In this document: positions 1 to 9,917 of the stretch, in pieces
Layout of the letters: each line of letters begins with the position of its first letter
How positions within the stretch are numbered: the first letter of the stretch is position 1
Assembly (NCBI RefSeq): GCF_014218355.1
Contig: NZ_AP023368.1
Span: 2,856,001 to 2,920,000, forward strand
Length of the DNA stretch: 64,000 nt
Direction of reading: 5' to 3'
DNA from: Anaerocolumna chitinilytica
GTDB taxonomy: Bacteria > Bacillota > Clostridia > Lachnospirales > Lachnospiraceae
Notes under the pieces: model-generated
The model's input: only the letters and a program-made list of their open reading frames with translations
Told to the model about the DNA's origin: nothing
Database searches by the model: none
Translations under genes and position numbers: made by a program

Positions 1-1
1 G

Positions 2-430
2 AAAGCGGCTTCTCAGAATGCGGTGCTTAATGCCAATTACTTAATGGAGAATTTAAAAGATACGTATTTAACCCCTTTTTCCGGTCCCTGTATGCATGAA
101 TTTGTTATCAGTCTGGAAGAACTTAAAAAGGAGACAGGAGTTTCCGCTCTTGATATGGCAAAAGCACTCTTGGATTATGGAGTACATCCGCCAACCATGT
201 ATTTCCCATTAATTGTTCACGAAGCATTTATGCTGGAACCTACGGAAACCGAGAGCAGAGAGAACCTTGACAAAGTGATATCCATCTATAAAGAATTATA
301 TAAAAGAGCTAAGGATGATCCCGAAGACATAAAAAATAGTCCTAAGAAAACAGTAATAGGCCGCCCGGACGAAGTTATGGCAGCAAGGACTCCGGTGATC
401 CGTTATGATTTTACCGGAAGTATTAACTAG
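2..430 (+). CDS. gcvPB: Glycine dehydrogenase (decarboxylating) subunit 2, C-terminal part
   Basis: This is the end of the PLP-binding subunit of the P-protein of the glycine cleavage system, which decarboxylates glycine and passes the aminomethyl group to lipoylated H protein. The reading frame is open from the first bases of the window (codons for K-A-A-S-Q-N-A precede the first internal GTG), so the 5' part lies outside. The segments PFSGPCMHEFV, DYGVHPPT and the closing ARTPVIRYDF are typical of the GcvPB C-terminus. About 142 residues are visible. Lipoate ligase and lipoamide dehydrogenase follow on the same strand, the usual end of a clostridial gcv operon. Confidence 0.93.
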   Translation, partial: KAASQNAVLNANYLMENLKDTYLTPFSGPCMHEFVISLEELKKETGVSALDMAKALLDYGVHPPTMYFPLIVHEAFMLEPTETESRENLDKVISIYKELYKRAKDDPEDIKNSPKKTVIGRPDEVMAARTPVIRYDFTGSIN

Positions 431-546
431 TGCATTGTTCTTTAAAAACTGTAACAAGTATAGTTTTAAAGGATTTACAAGTGTATTGTTCAATAAATAG
501 GAGCATATACGATGAAAAATTTAAATAATATTCGGGAGGAATTCGG

Positions 547-1545
547 TTGATTAAGGAACTTAGCTATTGCATTGCAGAGAGTGTTAATCCCTATGAAAAT
601 CTGGCATTGGAAGAATATCTTCTGGAACATGTGAGGGAAGGAGAATGTATTTTATACCTTTGGCAGAATGAAAAGACTGTGGTTATCGGAAAAAACCAAA
701 ATCCCTGGAAAGAATGCCGTATAGAGGAATTAAGTAACGATGGCGGAAGGCTTGTTAGAAGACTCTCCGGCGGCGGAGCTGTATTTCATGATCTTGGTAA
801 TCTAAACTTTACCTTTCTTGTACGCAAGGAAGATTATGACGTTAAAAAGCAGATGACAGTAATTGTGGAAGCAGTAAAAGCACTTGGAATCCCAGCAGAG
901 ATTAATGGCAGAAATGATATTACGGCAGATGGAAAGAAATTCTCTGGTAATGCCTATTATACGGATGGTATTCATTCTTACCATCATGGAACGATTCTTA
1001 TTCACATTGACAAAGAAAAACTTTCGAAGTACTTAACTGTATCCAGGGATAAACTAGTTTCTAAGGGTGTGGATTCTGTAAAGGCCAGAGTTGTAAACTT
1101 AAATGAGTTCAGAGAAGACCTTACCATTAACATGGTACGGGATGAACTTGTAAAAGCTTTTTCTAAGAGTTTTAATCTGCCTGTAAATAAATATATAATG
1201 GATACCGGGGAGGAAGAAAAACTACATGAGCTTGTTGAAAAATTCTCCTCTTGGAAATGGATTGCAGGGGAGAAACTCTCCTTTGATTACCGTATGGAAA
1301 GACGTTTTCAATGGGGTGGTATTGAAATCCAACTACAGATTGAAAAAGGAATCATATCTGATTTAAGAGTTTATTCCGATGCGATGGAAGTTGCTTTCTT
1401 TGAAAAAATAGAACAACAGTTAAAGGGCTGCCGTTTCAGCAGCAGGGATATGGCAGAACGGCTTAACCAATTAAAACCAGCGGAAGATAATATGAAAGAT
1501 ATCCTTGTTAATGTCACAGATATGGTGATGGAGGAACAATTATAA
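547..1545 (+). CDS. lplA: Lipoate-protein ligase A
   Basis: Activates lipoate with ATP and attaches it to the lysine of lipoyl domains, here most likely the H protein of glycine cleavage. The 332-residue length fits a catalytic domain plus the small C-terminal accessory domain. The family signature RRLSGGGAVFHDLGNLNF is at residues 71-88, and a GKKFSGNAYY lysine motif follows near residue 130. The start is TTG, chosen because a GGGAGGA ribosome site ends about 7 bases before it; an ATG 35 bases upstream in another frame closes after 12 codons on this same TTG. The gene sits between gcvPB and lpdA and is presumably cotranscribed with them. Confidence 0.93.
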   Translation: MIKELSYCIAESVNPYENLALEEYLLEHVREGECILYLWQNEKTVVIGKNQNPWKECRIEELSNDGGRLVRRLSGGGAVFHDLGNLNFTFLVRKEDYDVKKQMTVIVEAVKALGIPAEINGRNDITADGKKFSGNAYYTDGIHSYHHGTILIHIDKEKLSKYLTVSRDKLVSKGVDSVKARVVNLNEFREDLTINMVRDELVKAFSKSFNLPVNKYIMDTGEEEKLHELVEKFSSWKWIAGEKLSFDYRMERRFQWGGIEIQLQIEKGIISDLRVYSDAMEVAFFEKIEQQLKGCRFSSRDMAERLNQLKPAEDNMKDILVNVTDMVMEEQL

Positions 1546-1583
1546 ACACGCAAAGTATGAATAGTGGAAAGAAGGAGAATACC

Positions 1584-2999
1584 ATGGAAGAAAAATACCA
1601 GCTTATCGTAATAGGAGCTGGACCAGGAGGCTATGAGGCTGCCATTCGGGCAGCTCAGCTAGGAATAAAAACTGCCTTGGTAGAAGAAAATGAACTTGGC
1701 GGTACCTGTTTAAATAGAGGCTGTATTCCTACGAAGACATTGCTTCATAGCTCAAATCTCTATTATGAATCCAACAACTTTAAAGAATTAGGTCTGAAAA
1801 TTGATGGTATCTCCTATGACCTGGGAAGATTGTACGAAAGAAAGAATGAAGTAGTAGAGAAGATACAAAGCGGAATTGGCGCTCTTTTAAAAGCAAATAA
1901 AATAGACGTTTATTATGGGCGAGGAGTAATTGAAGGCCCTGGTAAAGTTAAACTCTTCTTAAAGGAATCAGAAGAAGTGAGGCTTCTTGAAGCAGATAAC
2001 CTGCTCCTTGCTACGGGTTCCAAGCCATTAGTGCCTAATATCCCAGGCATAGACTTGGATTACGTTATGACCAGCGATGACCTTCTGGCTGGAAAGAAGG
2101 ATTTCAATAAGCTAATCATTGTAGGCGGAGGTGTTATCGGCTGTGAATTTGCTACCATCTTTACTCAGTTAGGGATGGAAGTGGAGATTGTAGAAGCAGC
2201 GGATAGAATATTACCTTCCCTTGATAAAGAGATTTCTCAAAGTGCCGCTATGAATCTTAAGAAAAAAGGTGCTATCATCCACACAAAATCGAAACTTGAA
2301 AGAATCGAAAAGGATGAAGAGCATGGCAGAACGCTAAAGCTTACTGTTTCAGCTGCTGATAAGATAAAGGAACTTACTGCCGATGCTGTTCTTATATGTA
2401 TCGGAAGAAAGGCTAATGTAGATAATCTTCTGTCAGCAGGTGTAACTTTGGAATGTGAAAAAGGCTGGATTAAGACCGATGAAAGGTTTATGACGAACAT
2501 TTCTGGTATTTATGCTGTTGGAGACGTTACCGGTGGTATTCAATTAGCCCATAATGCTTCTGCCCAGGGTATTACCGTTGCAGAGCTTATTGCCGGAAGT
2601 GAACCGACTATTAATAGAAAGAGTATACCTTCTTGTGTATATATGAATCCTGAGATTGCATCTGTTGGCTTAACGGAAGAGGATGCCAAGAAATCAGAAA
2701 TAGATTTTGTGACCGGTAAATACCCTATGTCAGGTAATTGTAAAACACTTCTTTCCATGGATGAAAGAAGTTATATAAAAGTGATAGCCGAAAAAGAAAG
2801 CGGCAAGCTGTTGGGAGCTCAGATAATATGTGCAAGAGCAACGGATATGATTGGAGAATTCTCATTAGCTATAGCAAATGGCTTGACAGCAGAAGAAATG
2901 CATACCGCTGTCAGACCACATCCTACTTATGAGGAAGGAATCACTGAGGCTTTGGCAGACACCCTTACGGGAGCAATTCATCTGATGCCTCGAAAATAA
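1584..2999 (+). CDS. lpdA: Dihydrolipoyl dehydrogenase (E3 / L protein)
   Basis: FAD- and NAD-dependent enzyme that reoxidises dihydrolipoamide, here the L protein of glycine cleavage. The 471 residues begin with the FAD-binding GAGPGG motif (11-16), followed by the redox-active disulfide in GGTCLNRGCIPTK (Cys42 and Cys47). A second Rossmann motif GGGVIGCE and the C-terminal catalytic HPTYEE follow. An in-frame ATG 27 bases upstream exists, but GAAGGAG is placed 6 bases before the ATG used here. The gene lies 38 bases after lplA and is followed by a strong terminator, so it ends the operon. Confidence 0.95.
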   Translation: MEEKYQLIVIGAGPGGYEAAIRAAQLGIKTALVEENELGGTCLNRGCIPTKTLLHSSNLYYESNNFKELGLKIDGISYDLGRLYERKNEVVEKIQSGIGALLKANKIDVYYGRGVIEGPGKVKLFLKESEEVRLLEADNLLLATGSKPLVPNIPGIDLDYVMTSDDLLAGKKDFNKLIIVGGGVIGCEFATIFTQLGMEVEIVEAADRILPSLDKEISQSAAMNLKKKGAIIHTKSKLERIEKDEEHGRTLKLTVSAADKIKELTADAVLICIGRKANVDNLLSAGVTLECEKGWIKTDERFMTNISGIYAVGDVTGGIQLAHNASAQGITVAELIAGSEPTINRKSIPSCVYMNPEIASVGLTEEDAKKSEIDFVTGKYPMSGNCKTLLSMDERSYIKVIAEKESGKLLGAQIICARATDMIGEFSLAIANGLTAEEMHTAVRPHPTYEEGITEALADTLTGAIHLMPRK

Positions 3000-3045
3000 T
3001 TTTTAGTGTAAAAAATAATTTATTATCAAAATTAGCAGTACAAGG

Positions 3046-3100
3046 ATAACAGATAAATCTTAGCAGTTAAATGTTGCTTAAGATTTATCTGTTATTTTGT
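3046..3100 (+). terminator. Terminator after the gcv-lpl-lpd operon
   Basis: A near-perfect 20-bp hairpin: ATAACAGATAAATCTTAGCA pairs with its complement starting about 8 bases later, with one bulged T, and runs into ATTTTGTT. It lies 47 bases after the lpdA stop. Confidence 0.85.
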
Positions 3101-3248
3101 TACTGCCTTATTTTTATTAGGACTTTATGATGTCAGTTATAATGGGAAATGTAAAATTGTATTTGTAGAAATGTTGAATGATAGAGAGAAGCCCTTTATT
3201 TTTTAATCAAATTATGGTATTATTTAAATATAACAGAAAAAGAAGTAT

Positions 3249-3267
3249 ATATCAATAATCTTGATAT
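3249..3267. promoter_or_regulatory. Inverted repeat, candidate operator of the ArsR-type regulator
   Basis: ATATCAA-TAATC-TTGATAT is a perfect 7-5-7 inverted repeat, 28 bases before the GTG start of the following regulator and just before its ribosome site. The symmetry extends to 9 of 10 positions per arm. ArsR-family proteins bind AT-rich dyads of this size, so autoregulation of the gal operon is inferred. Confidence 0.5.
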
Positions 3268-3295
3268 AAAGCAAGAGAAGGGAGGGATAAAATCC

Positions 3296-4207
3296 GTGAA
3301 ATCCATTCGATTGGATCTGGATAATCAAGAGGGGATGGTGCTGATAGCAAAAGCTCTTTCAATCGATGCTCGGATAGAAATAATCCGCCTTTTGTATAAG
3401 AATAGCTATAACATCAATGAGATTGCTGAGCAGCTAAAGCTTCCTCAGTCCTCTGCAGCAACTCATGTTAAGGTTTTGGAGGAGGCAGGGCTTATCGAGA
3501 CAGAATTGGTGCCTGCCAGCAGAGGTTCCATGAAGATTTGCAAGCTTTCCCTGGAATCCATAGAGTTTCTGATGAAAACAGAAAGAGAAGAGGACTCAGA
3601 AGTAATTCATATGCCCATTGGCAATTATGTTGATTACTATGTAGAGCCAACTTGCGGAATTGTTAGTGAAAAGGGTTACATTGACGAGGAAGACGAACCA
3701 CGTTGCTTTTATAACCCATACCGTACTACAGCCAAACTGTTGTGGTTTGGAAAGGGATATGTGGAATACCGTTTTTCTAACCATTTACTTGTCAGTAGAC
3801 AGTTGAAGGGAATGGAAGTATCCATGGAACTTTGTTCAGAGGATCATGAATACAACATGGATTATCCCTCTGATATAACCTTATGGGTAAATGGAATAGA
3901 AGCCGGAACCTGGACCTGCCCCAGTGATTTTGGCGGCAGAAGAGGCAAGTTAAATCCTTCCTGGTGGCCGGATAAGAATACTCAGTATGGCATCTTAAAA
4001 ACCTGGATTTTTAAGCCTGAAGGAACCTTTATAGATGAGGAACAGGTAAATAAGCTTCCGATAGACGCTTACCATCTGGAAGCAAATGGTTTTATTTCAG
4101 TAAGGCTTGGAATAAAAGAAGATGCAAAACATATTGGCGGGATTAATTTATTTGGAAGCAGCTTTGGTGACTACCATCAGGATATACGAATGAAACTGAT
4201 ATTTTAA
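3296..4207 (+). CDS. ArsR-family regulator of the galactose operon, with C-terminal beta-rich domain
   Basis: A 303-residue protein. Residues about 12-90 are a winged helix: ALSIDARIEIIRLLYK, then a recognition helix LPQSSAATHVKVLEEAGLI. The remaining 200 residues are rich in Trp, Tyr and Gly and resemble no metal-sensing ArsR tail that I know; a ligand or sugar-sensing role is inference from position. The start is GTG with GGGAGGG 10 bases upstream. galK begins 26 bases downstream, so the gene heads the Leloir operon and probably controls it. An inverted repeat lies in its leader. No cysteine metal-binding motif of the classic ArsR type is seen near the HTH. Confidence 0.8.
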   Translation: MKSIRLDLDNQEGMVLIAKALSIDARIEIIRLLYKNSYNINEIAEQLKLPQSSAATHVKVLEEAGLIETELVPASRGSMKICKLSLESIEFLMKTEREEDSEVIHMPIGNYVDYYVEPTCGIVSEKGYIDEEDEPRCFYNPYRTTAKLLWFGKGYVEYRFSNHLLVSRQLKGMEVSMELCSEDHEYNMDYPSDITLWVNGIEAGTWTCPSDFGGRRGKLNPSWWPDKNTQYGILKTWIFKPEGTFIDEEQVNKLPIDAYHLEANGFISVRLGIKEDAKHIGGINLFGSSFGDYHQDIRMKLIF

Positions 4208-4233
4208 ATTATATAAAACAGGAGGAAGAGATT

Positions 4234-5394
4234 GTGAAACAAGAATTATTAAGTAGTTTTGAAGAAGTATTTGGTGCTAAAGATGCAGAGTTATTCTTCG
4301 CACCAGGAAGAGTGAATCTTATCGGAGAGCATACCGACTATAATGGAGGACACGTATTTCCCTGTGCTCTAACTATCGGTACTTACGGTGCGGCCAGAAA
4401 GAACGGAGAAAAAGTACTTCGTTTTTATTCTCTTAACTTTAAAGAGCTTGGCGTAATTGAAGTTCCTGTTGAAAATCTTGTATATGACAAAAAAGATGAC
4501 TGGGCCAACTATGCAAAAGGGGTAATTAAAACTTTACAAGATAAGGGTTATTCCATTCATGAGGGCTTGGATCTGCTATATTATGGTAATATTCCCAATG
4601 CCTCCGGCTTGTCCTCCTCTGCTTCCGTTGAAGTTCTGACAGGTTTTATGGTAAAAGAATTATTTGGTCTTGATATCAGTCTGGTTGACCTTGCTCTGGT
4701 AAGTCAATATGCAGAAAACCATTTTATTGGAGTGAATTGTGGTATTATGGATCAGTTTTCCATCGCTATGGGTAAAAAAGATCATGCTATCTTCTTAGAT
4801 ACCAGCGATTTATCCTATGAATATGCACCTATTAAGCTTGAAGATTCCAAGATTGTAATTGCTTGCAGCAATAAAAAGAGAGGCCTTGGCGATTCAAAAT
4901 ATAATGAAAGAAGACAGGAATGTGAAGATGCTCTGGCATCTCTGCAAAAGGTTGTTGAGATTAAATCCTTAGGAGAGCTGACAGAAGAAGAATTCGAGAA
5001 ATATAAGGATTCCATTGGAGATTTCACCCGAACAAAGCGGGCAAAGCATGCTGTATATGAAAATCAAAGAACAATGAAGGCGGTAGAAGCTCTGAGTGCC
5101 GGAAATATCACCTTGTTTGGAGAACTTATGAATGCTTCTCATGTATCTTTAAGAGATGACTATGAAGTTACCGGTATAGAGCTTGATACTTTAGTGGAAG
5201 CTGCCTGGGCTCAAGAAGGGGTTATCGGTTCCCGTATGACCGGAGCTGGTTTTGGCGGTTGTACCGTAAGCATCGTAAAGAACGAAAATGTAGATGCCTT
5301 TATTGAAAATGTAGGAACAATTTACGAGAAGAAAATCGGATATAAAGCAGACTTTTATGTTGTAGAAGTTGGCGATGGTCCTGTTAGATTATAA
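4234..5394 (+). CDS. galK: Galactokinase
   Basis: Phosphorylates alpha-D-galactose to galactose 1-phosphate with ATP, the entry step of the Leloir pathway. The 386 residues match bacterial GalK length. The galactose-binding signature GRVNLIGEHTDYNGG is at residues 25-39, the GHMP ATP loop ASGLSSSASVEV near residue 122, and the third GHMP motif GSRMTGAGFGGCTV near the C-terminus. The start is GTG, preceded by GGAGGAAGAG. The gene lies between the ArsR-type regulator and galE in one operon. Confidence 0.97.
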   Translation: MKQELLSSFEEVFGAKDAELFFAPGRVNLIGEHTDYNGGHVFPCALTIGTYGAARKNGEKVLRFYSLNFKELGVIEVPVENLVYDKKDDWANYAKGVIKTLQDKGYSIHEGLDLLYYGNIPNASGLSSSASVEVLTGFMVKELFGLDISLVDLALVSQYAENHFIGVNCGIMDQFSIAMGKKDHAIFLDTSDLSYEYAPIKLEDSKIVIACSNKKRGLGDSKYNERRQECEDALASLQKVVEIKSLGELTEEEFEKYKDSIGDFTRTKRAKHAVYENQRTMKAVEALSAGNITLFGELMNASHVSLRDDYEVTGIELDTLVEAAWAQEGVIGSRMTGAGFGGCTVSIVKNENVDAFIENVGTIYEKKIGYKADFYVVEVGDGPVRL

Positions 5395-5492
5395 TTAGGC
5401 ATTCCATACAACTATTTGGAGCAGTATTACCGGTAAGATGGTGATTTGCATGGAAATTAGAGTAAATAAGAAAAGAAAGGCAGGAGATAAGT

Positions 5493-6485
5493 ATGACAAT
5501 ATTAGTATTAGGCGGGGCAGGGTATATTGGTTCCCATACGGTTTATGAATTGATTGAAAAAGGTGAGGATGTTGTAATCGTTGACAATTTGGAAACCGGC
5601 TACAAGGAAGCTGTTCATCCGAAAGCAAGATTCTATCAGGGTGATATCCGTAACAGGGAATTCGTTGACAGTGTTTTTGAGAAAGAGAAAATCGATGCAG
5701 TAATTCATTTTGCTGCCAATTCCCTGGTGGGTGAGAGCATGACAAACCCCTTAAAATACTATGATAATAATCTCTGTGGAACTAAGGTTCTTCTAGAGTC
5801 GATGATAGCTCATGATGTAAAAAAAATTGTGTTTTCCTCTACCGCAGCAACCTACGGCGAACCAGAGAAGGTACCCATCCTGGAGGGGGATAAAACAGAG
5901 CCCACCAACTGCTATGGCGAAACAAAATTATCTATGGAAAAAATGTTTAAATGGACAGACAGAGCACATGGTCTGCGTTATGTTTCCCTTCGTTACTTTA
6001 ATGCCTGCGGAGCTCATAAAAGCGGCAGCATCGGAGAAGCTCACAACCCCGAGACCCATCTGATTCCGCTGGTGCTTCAGGTCCCAAACAAGAAAAGAGA
6101 AGCAATCAATATCTTCGGTGATGATTATGATACAAAAGACGGTACCTGTGTAAGAGATTATATCCATGTAACGGATTTGGCACAGGCACATATCCTTGCG
6201 GTAGAATACCTTCTGAAAGGAAATGAAAGTGATATCTTCAATCTTGGCAACGGAGTAGGTTTTACTGTAAAAGAAATTATAGAAGCCGCGCAAGAAGTCA
6301 CCGGTCAGGAAATTCCGGCTGTGATATCTCCACGAAGAGCCGGAGATCCCGCTAAATTAATAGCTTCCAGTGAAAAGGCCAAGAAAGTCCTTGGTTGGAG
6401 ACCGGAATTTGTGGATGTGAAAGAAATTATAGCAACCGCCTGGAAATGGCATCAGACACATCCGGATGGTTATAAGACGAAATAA
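5493..6485 (+). CDS. galE: UDP-glucose 4-epimerase
   Basis: Interconverts UDP-galactose and UDP-glucose with tightly bound NAD. This is an extended short-chain dehydrogenase of 330 residues: the NAD motif GGAGYIGSH is at 7-15, the catalytic Ser in [10 protein letters not shown] around 116, and Tyr141 and Lys145 in CYGETK. The ATG has AAGGCAGGAG upstream. It is the third gene of the gal operon; 98 bases separate it from galK and 43 from the likely galT start. Confidence 0.96.
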   Translation: MTILVLGGAGYIGSHTVYELIEKGEDVVIVDNLETGYKEAVHPKARFYQGDIRNREFVDSVFEKEKIDAVIHFAANSLVGESMTNPLKYYDNNLCGTKVLLESMIAHDVKKIVFSSTAATYGEPEKVPILEGDKTEPTNCYGETKLSMEKMFKWTDRAHGLRYVSLRYFNACGAHKSGSIGEAHNPETHLIPLVLQVPNKKREAINIFGDDYDTKDGTCVRDYIHVTDLAQAHILAVEYLLKGNESDIFNLGNGVGFTVKEIIEAAQEVTGQEIPAVISPRRAGDPAKLIASSEKAKKVLGWRPEFVDVKEIIATAWKWHQTHPDGYKTK

Positions 6486-6528
6486 CGAGTATCTATTAGA
6501 AGCTTGGTTGCTCAGGAAAGAGGTTGTT

Positions 6529-8109
6529 ATGATATTCGAATACATCAGGGCTTTGATGGAATATGCGGAAAAAACAGGATTGATAGTAAAAGAAGATAAG
6601 AATTATACTCTTAACAGGCTTTTAGAAGCTCTAAGCCTGGAAGAATATGAAGAGCCTCAGGACAGCCCCTCCTATGAGGAAATTGTTAAGGGAGGGCTTG
6701 AATCTATCTTAAATGGAATACTGGATTATGCAGCAGATAAAGGCATCCTGACTGGTAATAGTATTGTATATAGAGATTTATTTGACACAAAACTGATGGG
6801 TCTCTTGGTTCCATCTCCATCAACTGTGATTAAAACATTTAATTCTCTTTATAAGAAAAATCCGAAAATGGCAACAGATTATTATTATAAACTCAGTCAG
6901 GATTCGGATTATATTAGAAGGTATCGTATTATTAAGGACCAAAAGTGGGTTACTAAGACAGCTTACGGAGATATTGATATCACCATAAACCTTTCTAAAC
7001 CGGAGAAGGACCCTAAAGCCATCGCAGAAGCAAAGTTAAAAAAACAAAGCGGATATCCCAAATGTCTGTTATGTGTTGAAAATGAGGGTTATGCCGGCAG
7101 AGTGGATCACCCCGCCAGGCAAAATCATAGAATCATCCCAGTTAGGATTAATAATCAGGAATTCGGATTCCAATATTCTCCTTATGTTTATTACAATGAA
7201 CACTGTATAGTGTTAAACAGCGAGCACACACCAATGAAAGTAGATAAAGAGGCTTTTAGAAAGCTTTTTGATTTTGTTAAGCTCTTTCCTCATTACTTCG
7301 TAGGTTCTAACGCTGACCTTCCTATTGTCGGCGGATCTATTCTGACGCATGACCATTTTCAAGGGGGTAATTATGAATTTGCTATGGCAAAGGCTCCTAT
7401 CGAAAAGAGATTTCAGATAAAAGGTTTTGAGAGTGTGGAAGCTGGTATTGTAAAATGGCCAATGTCAGTTATTCGGCTTAGAAGTAAAGTGGCAGAGGAA
7501 TTGATAGAACTTGGGGATCATATACTTAACTCTTGGAGAACTTATACTGATGAAGAGGCTTTTATCTATGCCTATTCCGATGCCTCCGGCAAACTTCTGA
7601 ATAAAAAGGAAGTAATAGAAGGAACACAGGCAGAAAAACATAACCGGGAGCCTCATAATACCATAACACCCATAGCTAGAAATAAAGACGGAATCTATGA
7701 GTTTGATTTAGTACTAAGGAATAATGTAACTACCAAAGAACATCCTCTAGGTGTTTACCATCCTCACAGTGAGCTTCATCATATTAAAAAGGAAAACATT
7801 GGATTAATTGAAGTTATGGGCCTAGCTGTATTACCCGCTCGCTTAAAAGTTGAGATGGAAGAACTTCGAGCTGCTATTTTAAATGCAAAAGTGATTGGAG
7901 CAGAGGAAGATATTTATAAACACAAGGATTGGATGGAAGGATTTCTACCCAAATACAAGGAAATCACGCCAGATAATATTGATTCTATTCTCCAAGAAGA
8001 GATTGGTCTGGTATTTGCAAAAGTACTGGAACATGCAGGAGTTTATAAAAGAGATACCGCAGGTCAGGAAGCCTTTGAGAGGTTTATTTCAGTGTTAGGC
8101 AGAATATAA
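6529..8109 (+). CDS. galT: UDP-glucose--hexose-1-phosphate uridylyltransferase, Firmicute (GalT class II) type
   Basis: Transfers UMP from UDP-glucose to galactose 1-phosphate. At 526 residues it is the long Firmicute form, not the 350-residue E. coli form. The active-site histidine region is ILTHDHFQGG near residue 280, and NREPHNTITPIAR near 400 is conserved in this class. The frame is open further upstream, overlapping galE, but AGGAAAGAGG followed by ATGATATTCG gives the better start. It completes the ordered set regulator-galK-galE-galT, so the operon takes galactose to UDP-glucose and glucose 1-phosphate. Confidence 0.94.
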   Translation: MIFEYIRALMEYAEKTGLIVKEDKNYTLNRLLEALSLEEYEEPQDSPSYEEIVKGGLESILNGILDYAADKGILTGNSIVYRDLFDTKLMGLLVPSPSTVIKTFNSLYKKNPKMATDYYYKLSQDSDYIRRYRIIKDQKWVTKTAYGDIDITINLSKPEKDPKAIAEAKLKKQSGYPKCLLCVENEGYAGRVDHPARQNHRIIPVRINNQEFGFQYSPYVYYNEHCIVLNSEHTPMKVDKEAFRKLFDFVKLFPHYFVGSNADLPIVGGSILTHDHFQGGNYEFAMAKAPIEKRFQIKGFESVEAGIVKWPMSVIRLRSKVAEELIELGDHILNSWRTYTDEEAFIYAYSDASGKLLNKKEVIEGTQAEKHNREPHNTITPIARNKDGIYEFDLVLRNNVTTKEHPLGVYHPHSELHHIKKENIGLIEVMGLAVLPARLKVEMEELRAAILNAKVIGAEEDIYKHKDWMEGFLPKYKEITPDNIDSILQEEIGLVFAKVLEHAGVYKRDTAGQEAFERFISVLGRI

Positions 8110-8264
8110 GTAAACAGAATAAACAGGAATTGAGAGCTAAATTAAACAGTAGATGGAATATAAATACTGCCACAGATACTGCATTCTTTCAAGCCCTAAC
8201 CTATGGTTAGGATAAACCAGAAAGATCATCTAAACATTAATCTTAACAAATATAAAATTGCAGC

Positions 8265-8308
8265 AAATAGCCCATCTATGATAAGATATCTACATAGATG
8301 GGCTATTT
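8265..8308. terminator. Terminator hairpin after galT
   Basis: AAATAGCCCATCTATG and its exact complement form a 16-bp stem with a 12-base loop. The trailing T run is short (TTTCATT). It lies 155 bases after galT and also faces the small minus-strand frame beyond. Confidence 0.75.
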
Positions 8309-8340
8309 CATTGGATAAGAATCAACGTCGGTAAGTTATC

Positions 8341-8535
8341 CTAAATATTATTTTTTCTATGCTTTTGAATACTGCCATATATAAAACCGGTTATCAAGGA
8401 CATTACTCTCCATAATAAGATGCCAAATCCCATATAAATAAGGTCAAATACTAATATGCCAGCAATATATTTCATATAAAATAGTAATCTCATTCTTCTG
8501 AAAAATAAGATATTCCCCTTTCCTATGGGATTCAT
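8341..8535 (-). CDS. Possible small membrane protein
   Basis: A 64-codon frame read toward the gal terminator. It would encode a hydrophobic peptide with one or two membrane segments (YIAGILVFDLIYMGFGILLW, then a second weaker one) and a basic tail QKHRKNN. I recognise no family. No good ribosome site precedes the first ATG; an internal ATG at residue 15 is also possible. Hydrophobic AT-rich frames of this size arise by chance, so it is only a candidate. Confidence 0.25.
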   Translation of the reverse strand: MNPIGKGNILFFRRMRLLFYMKYIAGILVFDLIYMGFGILLWRVMSLITGFIYGSIQKHRKNNI

Positions 8536-8689
8536 TACTGTTTCTATATTAAATTATATAGTAAATATTTTGCGAAAGCAAATAAATAATCATAGGTTTG
8601 GTCATATGTAGTCCACATTTCTTACTTATAATATAGGAAACGATTAAATAGTATAAAATATGAAAATGTAAAGGCAGGGCTTAAATCAA

Positions 8690-9781
8690 ATGAAGCAGGA
8701 ATTTGACTTAGAAAAATATATGACAAACGGCGTAGAGAACATCGTAAAAGGGGCATTAAAAGCTTCCCTTTCCAATCCAAAAGAAAGCTTATTTATGGCG
8801 AAATATGCCCGGTCCAGTAAAAAAGCAGCGGCATTAAGGAGAAATGCGGAAAATGCAGGTGAACATATACCGGCATTCCTTATTGCCAGTATTACGAGCA
8901 AATGCAATCTGCATTGTGCAGGATGCTATGCAAGAGCCAATCATGCCTGCCATGACGAAGAAGAATTGAAGCAACTAACCCAAAAAGAATGGAACGCGGT
9001 GTTTCAGGAAGCGAAAGAAATTGGTATTGGTTTTATACTGCTTGCCGGAGGCGAACCTTTACTTCGAAAAGATGTATTAGAAACAGCTGCAAAAATACCG
9101 GATATTTTATTCCCCGTTTTTACAAATGGTACTTTGATTGGGGAGCAATACATAAGACTATTTGATAGGCATAGAAACCTTGTTCCTATATTAAGTATTG
9201 AAGGCAGAGAGGAAGGGACGGATACAAGGAGGGGAAGTGGTGTATATGAAAAACTTCTTGTCTCTATGGAGCTGTTTCACCAGGAGGGAATACTATATGG
9301 GGCTTCTATCACCGTTACAACTGAAAATATCAAAGAAGTTACTTCTTATGAATTCTTAAATCAACTTTATCACAAAGGTTGCAAAGTAGTTATTTATGTT
9401 GAATTTGTGCCTGTTACCGAAGAAGCGAAAGAGCTTGCCCCGGGTGAATACGAAAGAGAATACTTAAACAAGACACTTATAGATATCAGAGAGTATTATG
9501 AGGATATGGTGTATATATCATTTCCTGGTGATGAAAAGACCTCCGGCGGCTGTCTGGCAGCGGGACGTGGATTCTTTCATATTAACTCGAAAGGCGGTGC
9601 GGAACCATGCCCCTTTTCCCCTTATTCGGATATTAATGTAAGGGATGTGGCACTGAAGAAAGTTCTGGAATCTAGATTATTTGTAAGGCTTCGGGAGGAA
9701 AATGTGCTTATGGAAGACCATACAGGAGGTTGCATACTATTTGAAAAAAGGCAACTGGTGGAGAAACTCCTTAATTCTTGA
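8690..9781 (+). CDS. Radical SAM protein with C-terminal cysteine region
   Basis: A 363-residue radical SAM enzyme. The [4Fe-4S] motif CNLHCAGCY is at residues 72-80 (CxxxCxxC), after an approximately 60-residue N-terminal extension. FILLAGGEPLLR is the SAM-binding GGEP motif. A later stretch, GGCLAAGRGFFHINSKGG followed by EPCPFSPYSD, resembles SPASM/Twitch-type extra cluster regions that read '..G.....i...G...pCp'. The substrate is unknown: no precursor peptide or partner enzyme lies beside it. It stands alone between the gal terminator and a damaged regulator gene. Confidence 0.8.
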   Translation: MKQEFDLEKYMTNGVENIVKGALKASLSNPKESLFMAKYARSSKKAAALRRNAENAGEHIPAFLIASITSKCNLHCAGCYARANHACHDEEELKQLTQKEWNAVFQEAKEIGIGFILLAGGEPLLRKDVLETAAKIPDILFPVFTNGTLIGEQYIRLFDRHRNLVPILSIEGREEGTDTRRGSGVYEKLLVSMELFHQEGILYGASITVTTENIKEVTSYEFLNQLYHKGCKVVIYVEFVPVTEEAKELAPGEYEREYLNKTLIDIREYYEDMVYISFPGDEKTSGGCLAAGRGFFHINSKGGAEPCPFSPYSDINVRDVALKKVLESRLFVRLREENVLMEDHTGGCILFEKRQLVEKLLNS

Positions 9782-9917
9782 TCCTATATTCTGGTAGAAA
9801 ATCGCCAAATGTTTAACTTCCGTTTACATTACTTTGGTATGATTGATGAAAACTATGTATTGATAGTGTACATAGAAATCTATAATATTGTTGGAATACA
9901 GGCAAAGGGGAGTTTTT

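Noticed and set aside
5827..6293. Overlapping frames inside galE on both strands
   Set aside because: Shadow frames of a well-conserved epimerase; no independent features.
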